Below are positions 25,123 to 36,083 of a stretch of DNA of 64,000 bases, in pieces. This stretch comes from Microstegium vimineum (lineage: Eukaryota; Streptophyta; Magnoliopsida; Poales; Poaceae). Below the pieces are notes generated by a model, which was not told the origin of the DNA, did not search any database, and saw nothing but the letters and a program-made list of their open reading frames with translations. Numbering within the stretch: the first letter of the stretch is position 1; each line of letters starts with the position of its first letter. Made by a program: the position numbers and the translations under genes. Where the stretch lies: positions 2,979,184 through 3,043,183 of the forward strand of contig CM039133.1 in the NCBI GenBank assembly GCA_022036555.1, read 5' to 3'.

Positions 25123-25859
25123 GGGGGGGTAGGTTTCAGACTCGATTATTTAACAAATCAACCTGGAGCACGAGATGTTTGAAGAAGCACGATCATCATG
25201 AGTGGTTAGGTTTCTTTTTTTATATATATTTTCTCACGAATCGGTACACTTTCACCTGGAACAATGTAGTATGTAAATGTAACCTTCTTTGATAGTTTCT
25301 GTACCTTTACCCTAACTTGATCTTGTTTCTGGCTATTATTATACTCTCGACTTGATTTAATTAGTATGTAACCCTATTGATTGCTTCCCTTAATACATTG
25401 ACCCCTGATTTGCTGTTGCTTCTTGTTGTGGTACCTAGTGGGTCGAATCCTGGCGCCGGCAAGAACAGGGCAGCAGTCAGCTCAGGGGAGGTTCCTTGGT
25501 TCATTGCGACTCGTGCTACCAACCACATGACAGGAGACACGAGTCTCATCTCCAATCTGGTACCTGTAAACAACCAAGTTGTCGAAGCAGGGGAAGGCAA
25601 GGGGATGAAGGTGTGTGGCAAAGGGTCTGTGAACACAGAGAAAGTGGTCCTCCCTGACGTGTGGTACGTCCCAGGGCTCATTTCCAACTTCGTGTCGGTG
25701 GGGCAGCTAACTGAAGATCCCAATCTGATTGTTCAGTTTGGTAGTGAAATGTGTTGCATCAGCAAGGAGAGTGATGGGTCTGTTTCTGTTCTCGGTAGAG
25801 CACCTTTGAGGCCTGATAGGAAGTATGCAGTAGACTTTCTGAATATCGAGCTGAATTAA
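24930..25859 (+). CDS. Stand-alone copia-type protease/beta-barrel domain protein, subfamily 1 copy B (150 aa)
   Basis: Exons 24930-24961 and 25439-25859 join in the same phase as copy A and encode 150 aa. The MASSASPP leader is kept, a 12-residue insert follows, then WFIATRATNHMTGD (residues 31-44), VVLPDVWYVPGL, FVSVGQLTEDPNL and CCISKESDGSVSV. The catalytic DSG of copia proteases is replaced by A34-T35-R36, different from copy A, so the loss is shared but the residues have drifted. Insertions relative to copy A are multiples of three, which fits continued coding constraint. No other retroelement domain is adjacent. The intron holds a 41-nt G run. Function is unknown. Confidence 0.72.
25081..25129. 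repeat. G homopolymer, 41 nt, plus an interrupted G7 tail
   Basis: Forty-one uninterrupted G (25081-25121), then A and seven more G. The homologous intron site of copy A has only five G. It lies in the intron of copy B and could form G-quadruplexes, or be an assembly or polymerase artefact. Confidence 0.95.
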
Positions 25860-26421
25860 GGAGCGGAGCCTTGCGGGTATCTTCAAATGCATAGAGGGTT
25901 GATAGTGATGTCGGCTACTACTTTGCTTCAGATGGTAGCGCTGAATGGAAAATGGCTAAGGATGGTTTTAGGATATTGGGTGCACCATATCTGTGCATAC
26001 CTTTAGATGTTACATGTTGACTATATAAGAAGTACTGGATGAACCTGTGACCTCTTAGTCATGTATTTTGTGCAACTTATTCTGGTTTTGCTACCGAAGG
26101 GAAGTCCTTTTTGTGTAGTGATAATGTAAGCCAATGAAATCTGGTTTGCGATGCTACTAAATTTGTGTCTGATGTGTGACTATCTGTGTGCGATCGCTTG
26201 GTACGATAATTATGAATCTGTGGTATATGGTTTGGACACACGGTAAATAATGTTTGTTTGATGGATTTTACTATTGGCATGTATTGTATTCCTGATGTAT
26301 GGTGTTATTTCTTTTCGGTGGTTAGAGTGGTGCTTATCACTGCATATAATTTGAGCGCTCTGCTTCCAAATTTGTTTCCAAATTTGTCACCAAACTTTCT
26401 GCTTGTCATATCAACAACATC
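25860..26421. other. 3' flank of copy B
   Basis: Non-coding; homologous to the 3' flank of copy A and, inverted, to about 62480-62860 (shared words: GGGAAGTCCTTTTTG, ATAATGTAAGCCAATGAAA). No polyadenylation signal was assigned. Confidence 0.6.
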
Positions 26422-26545
26422 CAGCCTGTTCGCTTGGCTTTTCAGCCGACTTAAATTCAGCCGGAACAGTGTTTTTCTCTCACAAGAAATCAGCCATCAG
26501 TGAATAATCCTGCCGGAACAAGAATCCTGCCAAACGAACAGGCTG
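26422..26545. mobile_element. Short MITE with CAGCCTGTTCG terminal repeats
   Basis: The ends CAGCCTGTTCGCTTGGC and GCCAAACGAACAGGCTG are inverted repeats with one mismatch. The interior is the GCCGGAACAGTGTTTTTCTC sequence common to this grass MITE group. A 3-bp ATC flanks both ends and may be the target duplication. The element is absent from the homologous position of unit 1, supporting insertion after duplication. Confidence 0.75.
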
Positions 26546-26549
26546 ATCA

Positions 26550-26700
26550 GCGATGGCCCTATGTGTCTTCATCAGTAGAGTCCATTTGACATTTGATAAC
26601 ATGTAATGTATGAGATGTTTTCTGAAAAAAAAAAGTTAAGCTGAATTAAGTGCTCTTGATTGGCAGCATGATAGTGTCTTGAGATGTATAGAAAGATGTT
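26550..26700 (+). pseudogene. Strongly decayed exon-2 relic in unit 2
   Basis: Fragments such as TCAGTAGAGTCCATTTG, GAGATGTTTTCTGAA and ATTGGCAGCATGATAGTGTC align with the relic at 22975-23070 of unit 1. Nothing readable as protein remains. Confidence 0.45.
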
Positions 26701-27452
26701 AGTTAGGGATGTCATCAGGTGCTGTTTTCCTTTTAAATAGTAGAGTAGTGCTGAATGTGAATGAGTGAAGTTGAAGAGCTTCTCTATTAAATTCAGAGTA
26801 TCAACTTATATGGGTTGTAGGATATTTGATTCACAGAACCTAGATGCCTTTAGCTGTTATATTTGTGAAAAGTAATGGATGAACCAATGATCCCTTAACT
26901 CATTGCATCTGATTCAGGGTTTTTTTGGCTACTGAATTTACGCTTTCTGAATAGCAGTGATCATATTCGTCATGTGTGTTGTGTCCATCTACATCCAGTT
27001 GCTCTTCTACTATTATGCAAGCTTATTGCTATACTATTGATCGAGCAGACATGCGTGGTAGTTTGTGAATGCAGTCTGGGCATAGGGCAAGCCATGTTTG
27101 TTTTATGAATTTGGCTATATATAGATATATATTGTTTTTTGTTTATGGCTATATGTGTTTGGTTGGTTGATGCTGTACTCTGGTTCTTCCAGCCATCTGT
27201 GCCTCAACCTTGTAATGTAAACTGTCAGCATTCAGCCTGACTGCATATATTTGTTGCTTCAGCTGTGCATTAATGTCCCTTTCAGTGTGGGTCTGTTAGT
27301 TTTTGCCCATATCTATTACTCTGTTAGGAAGTCCAATTGTTTAGCGACATAATCTGAAGACACACACACACACACTGTAATCTCCGGCCAGAATTTGAGA
27401 ACCCAAGTGACTGTAATCTCCGGTCGGCTACATACGCCTACGGCCGACGACA

Positions 27453-27773
27453 TCAGATGATCCCGCAGCAGTAGAACGTCAGCCGGCTCCACGCGGCGGC
27501 GACCCGACGAAGATGGTGGGCTTCCTCTTCCTCCCCATCGTGGCCCGCCGCCGCGCCTTTGCTGCTGGTGCTGGTGCTGGGTTTGCTGAGCATCTCCCAC
27601 ATGACGTGGACGTCGGTGTACTCGCACGTGCGCACCTCCTTCCGCAGCCCTGCCGGCTGCCGCCCCTGCACGACGACGACATCGACATGGCCGGAGCGGA
27701 GGCGGCGTGCGCTGATGAGGCCGCGCCGCCACGCCCGCATGGCCGCCGGCGCCGGCACCTGCAGGCACGACAT
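27453..27773 (-). CDS. 106-aa plant protein of unknown function
   Basis: A single GC-rich minus-strand ORF starts at ATG 27773 and ends with TGA at 27453. The protein has a short basic N-terminal part (AWRRGLISARRLRSG), a VDVVVVQGRQPAGLRKEVR block, a CEYTDVHVMWEML motif, an acidic low-complexity linker and a Cys-containing C-terminus. The WEML block looks like a conserved plant motif, but I do not recognise the family with confidence. A TATATAAG sits on the minus strand at about 27938-27945, 165 bp upstream of the ATG, and the leader is free of other genes. The last bases of the window (about 63965-64000) match its 3' end, so a second copy begins there. Confidence 0.6.
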   Translation of the reverse strand: MSCLQVPAPAAMRAWRRGLISARRLRSGHVDVVVVQGRQPAGLRKEVRTCEYTDVHVMWEMLSKPSTSTSSKGAAAGHDGEEEEAHHLRRVAAAWSRLTFYCCGII

Positions 27774-27937
27774 CCTTTCCTCTGTCGGATCTGGATCCCC
27801 TAGCTCCTCTGCTCTGCTCGATCCAGAGTCACCGCCTCACCGGAGCTAGCTCTCTGCTGCAGACTGCAGTAGTGGCACTGCCAGCAGGATCACTATCAAT
27901 ATCTGGGACGACGACGACCAACACTCCTCTTCTTCGT

Positions 27938-27945
27938 CTTATATA
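27938..27945 (-). promoter_or_regulatory. TATA box of the 106-aa gene
   Basis: TATATAAG on the minus strand, about 165 bp upstream of the ATG at 27773, at a normal plant distance if the leader is about 130 nt. The block immediately upstream (27948 onwards) is duplicated at 37.25 kb, without the gene. Confidence 0.5.
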
Positions 27946-27947
27946 TG

Positions 27948-28640
27948 AAGATTTGGAGATGTGGGGCCCACGGGGTTGAGAAGGAAAGGAATCAAAGATC
28001 TCTCTCGGGTCGGGTCGGGTCGATCGGGTGGACGTGGCGACGCGGCAGCCGAGAATTAGATAGCGCAGCAGCGCACGCGAACCAACGTCGTCCGACGATC
28101 GAGTGCAAAAATCTGTTTCTGTGCTTGCCGTTACAAACTCTCTAACATTGGCAAAAGTTTGGTCTGTCCTCCGATGCCCAAAATATCATTAACGCAAAAG
28201 TTTGGTCTCTCTAATATATATATAATGTCCGTTCAAAAATAATAATCGTATTAGACTAGACGAAAAGTCATACAAAATAGATTTTGACTATTAATTTCTC
28301 TTATATAATAAAGTCGGTGACTAAAACATCAATATCATCTTAGAGACTTTTTTAACGTAAATCTATTGTTGTAAGTGTTATGCTCTAAACATTAACAATT
28401 TCACTAACTATTACTCAAAATTTATAAAGTTTGACTTTTACTCTAGTGTATTTACGATTATGATTTAAGAACGGAGGGAGTATTTGATAAAACCAGCGAC
28501 GAAGTTGCCTTTAAAATCAGGAGCCCAAATGTACACCATAAAGAAATATCAAATCCAAATTGTCATCAGTTATGCTCCTCCTCTAGCAAATCTATATATG
28601 CACTAACAAGGTAAAATTAACAATCCTCTCTAATTTACTC
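27948..28640. repeat. Duplicated promoter block, copy 1 (with MITE)
   Basis: AAGATTTGGAGATGTGGGGC, AAGGAATCAAAGATCTCTCT, GTTTCTGTGCTTGCCGTTAC and the MITE that follows, through GTTATGCTCCTCCTCT, are all repeated in the same order at 37252-37960. Copy 1 lies immediately upstream (minus sense) of the 106-aa gene, so it is likely its promoter region. Confidence 0.8.
28222..28482. mobile_element. Stowaway-like MITE, copy 1
   Basis: An AT-rich element ends in ACGGAGGGAGTA, the typical Stowaway terminus CTCCCTCCGT in inverse orientation. The left end, TCCGTTCAAAAATAATAATCG, is slightly eroded. The interior includes TAAAACATCAATATCATCTTAGAGAC. It is shared with the copy at 37567-37830, so it inserted before the surrounding block was duplicated. 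Confidence 0.7.
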
Positions 28641-28867
28641 TACCATCGCTACCGGATAAATGTAGTTATTAGCCACGGAAAATGTCTTGGATATTCTTAA
28701 TATTATGAAAACTCATAACACAGATTAAGGTACGATAAATCTAAATAAAATATTTAGATCTAACTAAAATATCTTTACAAGGTCCTATAAGACATATTAA
28801 GGTCGACATCGTCCACGATGGCTCTGAATCCGCCCCGTACGGCCGTACGTGCCCCGTCGCTGAAGGC

Positions 28868-29081
28868 CTCTTCTTACCGGTCCTTAAACGGACGCAAGCC
28901 CAGCGTTGCAGCCTGCAAAGCCCAAGCGCGAGTGCCCTCACCCTAGCGGGCCGTCGTCCAACATCGGCCCAGATCAGCGCCGTGCTGGCCTCCTCCGTCA
29001 GCGTGCAACTGCCTCCGTTCTTCCATGTCAGAGCCTCTGCACCGCGGGCCCACCGGAGGCTTTATTTTATTACTATCACGG
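28868..29081 (+). repeat. Promoter-like module R, copy 1 (no gene attached)
   Basis: It shares with 38481-38791, 44687-44997 and 57773-58165 the blocks TTCTTACCGGTCC, GCCTGCAAAGCCCA, CCAGATCAGCGCCGTGCTGG and CTCTGCACCGCGGGCCCA, ending in a TATA-like CTTTATTTTATTACTATCAC. Here it is followed by AT-rich DNA without an ORF, so it is an orphan. Confidence 0.8.
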
Positions 29082-30917
29082 TGCTCGATAATTTTAAATT
29101 TTAAAATCTATAAACATACAATAATATTTTAGACTCTACACTACCAAAATCTAAAAGGTTCTTCTAGTGTTTTGGACTTTGGTATTCAAAATTGAGTAGA
29201 AACTTTTCCTACTAAACGTCTCCTAATGAGAATTTCTATGTGCTATGACTAGTGGTAGTTTCTTAGTACTAATTAAAAATACTAAGAGAAATCTACAATT
29301 CTAGTAGTGCTAACTAGTTTTAATTTTAAAAAGATTAACTACAAAGCTGGAGATAAGTCATGAGCTACAATTTTGATAGAAAGTTTATCTTCATTATTTG
29401 AGTTCATGTAAAAAGGCTATAAACTATTTTTTGATATTAAATTTTTAGACGATCCTGTTTGGACTCGGACGAGACTCAAAATCAAGTTTAAGGACAAGGA
29501 TGAAACAACTGAACAAGTTTGAGGACTCGTTTTGTAAGTTTAGGGATCAGGATGACAAAACCAAACAAGTTTATGCGAGTTTAGGTACTAGATGGACACA
29601 ATAACGCAAGTTTAGAGTTTGTTGGTGCATTTTACTCTTTATATACAGTAATTTTTTGCCCCACCTTTACACTTCCTCGTCTGTTCGTCCAACGCTATTA
29701 TACTAGGACGGTACACGTGCGTTGCCCCGTGTGCAGCGGCTCTTGCGCCTGTACGTGATATTCAAATCTATAGTAAACCATTCAATAGAGTGAAGTGGTA
29801 CAATGATAAGTGTTTACAGCAGTAGTAGGATATTATATATTACTATGTTACACATGTTATATGGTAACTCATACGTATATTAGTGAAGCCGTTAGACTCT
29901 AATAACATTGCCGCATACGGAGTAAGCCACAAAGTACATCTTTTTACAGACGAAGATAAACCAGTTCCTAAACATCATATACCAAAAGGAGTATGACCAT
30001 TTCGCTCTGGTTGAAATTTGCAAACATGTACATAAAAAGTACAGGTACTTGGCACGCTATGGACTGAATAAAAACACCTGCTGAATGTTGGCACCTCGTC
30101 TCCAAATTAGTTTTGTAGGAATTGAATCACAATATGTGCTCTCATATTGCTGCCTTCAGCATGGTTCTTTGTACAACTGCATATTTACATGAAATTGACC
30201 TGGGAAAAGAACTTGAAAACAATCAAACATTCTTGGTCAATCGAAGTTTGTTATGAGTTGCTAAAACTCTTAAGAAATTTCAGCATCAGTGCATTTGATA
30301 TGACAACAGAGAGATGAAATAATGCCAGTGTCATTTAGGTTGATTATACTGTTGCGTGGCCTTTTTTAGGAAAGAAAAATAAATCAATCTATCACCTAAT
30401 AGAGGAGATGAATCATCTACACTTATTGTTTACATTTCACATGGGAGTTCATATTGCCTAAAAAATGTGGTATTAGAACTTCGGCAGCAACTGATTCTCT
30501 CTCCCTGATGATGAATGATGCATTGAACTCATGTAGTCATGCTAGAACCGTCAAATGTCACTTTTTAGGAAATAAGGATAAATCAATTTATCACCCAAAG
30601 GAGGAGATGAAGTATCGTTGCTTTTGGGTACACTTCAGACGGGAATTCATATTTGCCCAAACAAATAATATATTATAAGAATTAAAACTACATAGGCAAG
30701 AACACTATTGTAGTGAATTTGCTTATAGTTTCCATCCCATTACCTACTCATGTAACTAATCAATTAACACACTATAAGCTTTATTTTCATTTGCGGATCA
30801 ATCAATACTTAATTCTGCAAGAGAAAAAGTGTAAGCACAACAAAATCTAACCTCAGCGATCATCGCGTTCCAATAAACCTCTTTGGATGAAGCAGGTGTT
30901 TCATAACCGTAGATGAT
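29082..30917. other. AT-rich intergenic region with a local duplication
   Basis: No gene was recognised. About 30345-30470 and 30540-30670 are imperfect direct copies (GGAAATAAGGATAAATCAAT, GGAGGAGATGAA, TTCATATTTGCC), probably remnants of an unidentified repeat. ORFs here are short and featureless. Confidence 0.45.
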
Positions 30918-33900
30918 TGTGACACCCTGTGTCAAGCTTGCATTAGGAGCATCATTAGCCACTAAGCACATCATTTCACTGCATTCATGTTTGCATATGC
31001 TATCATCTCATGTGTGTGTTTATGTGCTTTGAAACTAGAATTGAATAGGTGTTTTGTGCTTAATCTTGTGCTTAACCTGTTTAGTTAGCCTTTGTTTTGA
31101 TTAGAGTAAAAGTGTGGTTTGTTTTTGTTTAGTTACCCTGCTTAGTTCTTTAAATAAGAGAAAATGGAAAAGGAAATCAGAATCGAGACAGGCCGAGCAC
31201 CACCCCTCGATCTCGACCCCACCGCACGGAAGGCTCGATGACGGACCGGGTCCGAGCGAACGACCCCAGGCCGACGCTCGATCGACCAGTCAGTCTGTCG
31301 ACGCCCTACCCTCGACTTCTACCCTCGAGTCCTTCTACCCTCGAGTTTTATCCCTCGATGACGGACTGAAGCTTGAGCGAACGACCCCGCACAGAGGGCT
31401 CGACCGAGTCAGAGGCTCGATCCGCCGATCGACCCTACCCTCGATATCGACCCTCGCTCGCACGCTCGACCGCACGCACGTGTCGCGCACGCCCGCGCGC
31501 ACTCACCCGACCACAACTGAGTCGTACGTCGGAGTCATCCGCCGCGTGGCCGCCGATGCCTGACCACGGAAGTGGAACACGCCATCGCCGCCGCTTCGGC
31601 TCTGCGCCGACATCGTTGTCGCCGCTCGCGCTGTCTCACTCGAATCCGCGTTAACGGCGCTAGGACCAAGTCGGCTTCGCTTTTCGCCGCGGACGTTCTG
31701 CTTCGCCGCCGCAGACCTGCCAGCCGCCCTGCCGCGCGTCGCGCCATCGTTTCGCAATAACGTCGCCGCAGTGCCGCGTCCGATCAGCGCCCCGCCTTGT
31801 CGCCTTCGCAGTCAAGCGCGAATCCGCGTTAACGGCGCGTCGACCAAGTCGTGATCCGCTCTGCGCCGCTCACCGCAAGCACGCCAGCGCCGCTGCCACC
31901 GCCGCACATCGCATCACGTCCCCTCTAGCAGCGCCGGTCGGCCATGACCGAGCCAGGAGGAGCGCCTATACCTCCTCCACTTCCCGCACTCATCCACACT
32001 CATCCGCACTCGCGCAATCGCTCGCATTGCCTCTGTTCCCGCCAGCCGAGAGCTCCAAGCACCGCAATCGCCGTCTTCTTCAATCCACCACCACCCAAGC
32101 CCCTGTGCTCAAATTCCTCTCGCCCTAGCCTTCGCTTTTGCCCCGCACCCACGTTGCTCGCCTTTTCTTCCCCAGCCGTGGACTCCAGTCACCGGAACGT
32201 CTTTCGCCGCTTTTCGCTCTCGAGTCGCCACCGCACCGATCAAGCAACGTTCACCGTTCGCCGTCTCGTCTCCGACGCCTCCATCTTCGTGGAAGCTTCG
32301 CCGGAGTTAACCGAGGTGAGAACACCGTTCCCCCCTAGCTCCAGTTCAACCCGTGTCATCACAGCCCGTTGGCCGTGCGCCATTGCCGTCGACGTGGAGC
32401 TTGCACGTGGCCAGGTTTCCACAGAGCCTTTCTGGCTCAGTTAGCCCTCGAGCCGCACTCGCCACTTCACCACGATGCTCACGCACCACAGCGCCGAGCA
32501 TCGCGTTGCCGATGATCGTTTGCCGATGATCGCTTGCCGATGATCGCTTTGCCGATGATCGCCTTGCCGATGATCACACCGCCGAGCTGCACCACCACTG
32601 CACACCGTCGACCCCTCTTCACGGTCGCGCCAGTTCAACCAACACTACCAGTGGATGTGCGTAAGTCATCCCGAGCCTAGCACAGCCAATCCTACCACCG
32701 AAGATTTCACCCTCGGCGAGAAAACGTCGATCAGCCGTTCTCTGTTTTCGATCGATGGTCGCTGGACCTCGAATAACCGAGGGTCATCCTCGAGTAATCG
32801 AGGGTCTTGCTCGACAGTCGCCTCGCAAGCCTCGACGTGCCTCGAGCCCGTCCCGAAATGTTTTCCTATTCGTTTTCAGTTGTATGCCTTGCTTGTTTGT
32901 TGTTATCTAGAGTGAGTAAAGTCTTGTTGCTAGTTTCTGTTCAGTTTAGGTCTTAGCCTGTTTTGTCCTGCTAGCTAGTAGCTCGAGCCTTAGTAGCTTT
33001 GTGGCAGTTCTTTTGGTTTATGCTTAGCATCTCTGTTTGTGTGTTAAAATCTTGTTAAAGCATCATCCTTGCACCATTCAGTTATTCATTTATGCATTGC
33101 AATCATTTAGGATCCGTGGAGGAACATCAAGAGCCCACAGAGACAGAAGTCCAGGAAGTACAGGAGTTGTACGAGGAGTACCAAGAGCTCGACACTAACC
33201 TTCCCGAGTGCCCTGACCACCAACCCTCAACCTTCTCTCAAGGCAAGCCCCGGAGCATTCTTAAGCCTCCCAGTTTTTACAATTTAATCTACTTGAGTAT
33301 TTTACACTGTGATGCATTAGGTAATAGGAGTTGTTTGAATCCCAAATTGATGCATTACCTTCCTTGATATTTGTTTTACCTACCTTGTTACCCTGTTAAT
33401 AATAAATTAAAAGCAACCGCTTAGCATGCTTAGAAATAATGGTTACCTTTCTTTTATGTTTCGTATTATCCCTCGTGGGTAATACTATCACGGTTGGCTA
33501 TGTTCGCTATCGTGGAAAGAACCTATGGTAGTAATGAAATACGGTCAACTGGAAGGCAAGTGCACCAAGTGGTTTAGACTTGGGGGCAGTCCGTTCGTTG
33601 GATCGTGTAGGTTTGTACACGATGGTGGCCCTCTTACATCTTTGAATGCGCCCTTTCGCATAGGGGCCGTCGGGAGTGTCGACCCCGAAGTCGAGTAAGC
33701 ACTGTCCGGGTCGGAGCTCGCTCTGCTGTGAGCACCCCTCTAGACTGTAGGCATGATCTGCCCCGTGGTGGCCATCTATTTTCTACAATTGGGGTGGACC
33801 AATACGAGCCCGCGTCGTTTACCACCTGGACTTTGTTGAGCGGTGACCTATTGCTGACCCGACGGGGTAGAGCATGGGCGTGTGTTAAAGGTAATCTTAC

Positions 33901-34722
33901 CAGCTGGTGTATATCGATTCGAATTGCCGCCCCCCACTGGATATGGGGGATTATGCTGAGCTTCACCACGGTACAACTCCATGTGACATCTTAATGGTTC
34001 TACTAAAATGTTGATGAAGGAACTGGATATATGTTATTATATTGCTTGAGTAGAATCAAGTGTGTGCTCTAGTATAGATGCAATAACCTAGAAATAATTA
34101 TTAGGATAAAAGATGACTGCTCACCGCATCATTAAAGTAAACTCCTTTAATTTTAAGCATTTCCGCAAAGTAAAGCTTACCCAACCCCAGATACAGCCAT
34201 GCATATCCTTGGAGTCTTTATTTTCAGTTAGACGGGTAAGTCTAGCTGAGTACATTCCCGTACTCAAGGTTTATCCCTTTTGTTGCAGATGGTCAAGTAT
34301 ACATTGGCTATTGTAAGCACTGTCTTTATCCTTTCTACGGAGAAGATGAGTAGGCCTTGGGCAAGGTCTTCTACAAGCTCACCTTGTGCTGTTGCCGGAC
34401 CTGACGTTGTGGGCACCCCTGTCTTTTAAAACCTCAAGTTCAGTTTCAAACAATGTTTTATTTGGCCACATGTGTAGTGGCGTAAGTACTACTTTTATTT
34501 GGAACAAGGTGTTGTAATAACTTTATTTCGTACTTTAAGTATTTCCTTTGATTCGTGGCTCGTTCGAATGTGTATCCCTGAATGTACGCGATCCTGAATC
34601 GATGTAAGAAATCCTTCGAGATTTCCGGACTACCGGGATTATATGGGCTCAAGTGTTTTAAATGGTAGATAAGTCAGCTACATTAGCACTTGATCTCTTA
34701 TAATTTGGGTGGTTCCGTCACA
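30918..34722. mobile_element. Solo LTR, about 3.8 kb
   Basis: The segment starts TGTGACACCCTG and ends GGTTCCGTCACA, giving the short TG...CA inverted ends of LTRs, and is flanked on both sides by ATGAT (30913-30917 and 34723-34727), a perfect 5-bp target duplication. No gag, protease, RT or integrase reading is found, and the start sequence does not recur near the end. It is therefore best read as one very long LTR left by recombination, as in the Tat/Ogre type of Ty3 elements, rather than an element with two short LTRs. It includes a CTCGA-rich tract (about 31195-31470) and a GCCGATGATCGC short tandem repeat (about 32505-32580). Open frames in it look compositional. Confidence 0.82.
32505..32580. 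repeat. Short tandem repeat GCCGATGATCGCTT inside the LTR
   Basis: About five copies of a 14-16 bp unit containing GCCGATGATC in a row. No coding meaning is apparent. Confidence 0.8.
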
Positions 34723-34727
34723 ATGAT

Positions 34728-36083
34728 GTAAAGGAACCTGTAAAACTGTAGTTAGGGGATTAGAGTGCTAAATTCTCTTTGAATTTTATAAGCTATTTTG
34801 TCAGACAATCATGCAAAATTTGGCATTTAGAAAGATATATATATATCAGTGCATGGGCTAAAATAAATCGGAGAGAAGAAATAAAGATAGGCAAAACCGT
34901 ATCTAAATAATATACTTAACCAAAAACAATGCCCTTCACAAGTAAGAAGTACTCCATTATTTTTCCATCGTCAAACTAAGTGGAAGATATAGAACTAAGA
35001 CCGAACTGATAAAGTAACCCTCTTAGATATTTATTACAACTACTCATGTACTGATATTCAGACATCAGACTTCATCTCCATCATAACTAAATATGAAGCT
35101 CCATCAGGCATGGCTAGCTGAGGCAGTAGTGTGAGGTATAGCTAAGGCAGTAGTGTGAGGTGAGCACCATAGGTGCCTAGATGGCAAGATAGAATAGGTT
35201 GCTGAGTTGCATGTGTATGGGAAAATGAGTTGATAAAATAGGAATAAAAAACATAGTACTGACCTAGACGAAAAGATCAAAGTCAATCACCCACCATTCC
35301 CAATTCTAAACCAGGAAAAGCACTACTCTTAGTAAGGAATATACCATGATTTTCTCCAATGTTGTGTAAGCCTGTACATAAAAAGGAAACAAATAGGTAC
35401 AGTGAGTGCTTAGTGCAAAGATGTGGCTACAGAAAGAAAGACAGACTGAATCATAACGGATTAAGAATTGGATTATGCCAACAAAAGACAGGTCTGAGCA
35501 TATATAGGGGGCAAGGGTGGCCACAGGTAAAGAAGGAACATAACTTTTTTGTGGAGAGTCAGTACCATCCTTTGTCATCAAAGAAATTCATTCACACATG
35601 AAGATTAATCAGTTGTACAAACATGATATCTTTTTCTACAAAAGTTTGAACCAAAGACACCATAAACTTTGCTTTGTGTTACACATGATGATGGAGGTAC
35701 GACTGTCCCTATGCTAATTGTGTATGCATTTCCAATCATCCATGGACACTATACAAACGAAACACAGCCACATATCCTTTGTCAAACAACACAAAAGAAA
35801 ATAGCTTTCCTTGTGGATCGTTGTGAAACAACACAAAAGGAAATAGCTTTCCTTTAGATCGTAGTAAGCTACATCTTCCTCATTTTGAGTTATAAGGTGT
35901 TATATTGAATTGTGTTCATATGACCTCAATTAGGCATATGCATATTTTTAAACATAAATCAATTTAGATTTGTGTTCATTAAAATCCAACCAGATATTTG
36001 GTGTTCATAGCCAAACGCCTATTCTGTATTTTGATGTCCTTGTAATCTCTAGATTCAGCAAGACAGAGCTACTGGTTAGAGGC
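34728..36083. other. Intergenic region, nothing recognised
   Basis: AT-rich, short ORFs only. A small direct repeat (GGCAGTAGTGTGAGGT, at about 35123 and 35147) and AACACAAAAG-containing repeats at about 35790-35850 are the only structure seen. Confidence 0.45.

Larger units (their letters stand above)
24665..27440. repeat. Unit 2 of the direct duplication carrying a copia-protease-like gene
   Basis: Collinear with 20870-23800 (see that entry). Unit-specific changes are the long G homopolymer in the intron, a MITE insertion at 26422-26545 and stronger decay of the downstream exon relic. The 26090-26400 part is also present inverted at about 62480-62860. Confidence 0.8.

Noticed and set aside
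31114..32444. Several GC-rich ORFs as possible genes
   Set aside because: They lie inside the solo LTR and follow CTCGA-rich low-complexity sequence; no retroelement or host domain is readable.
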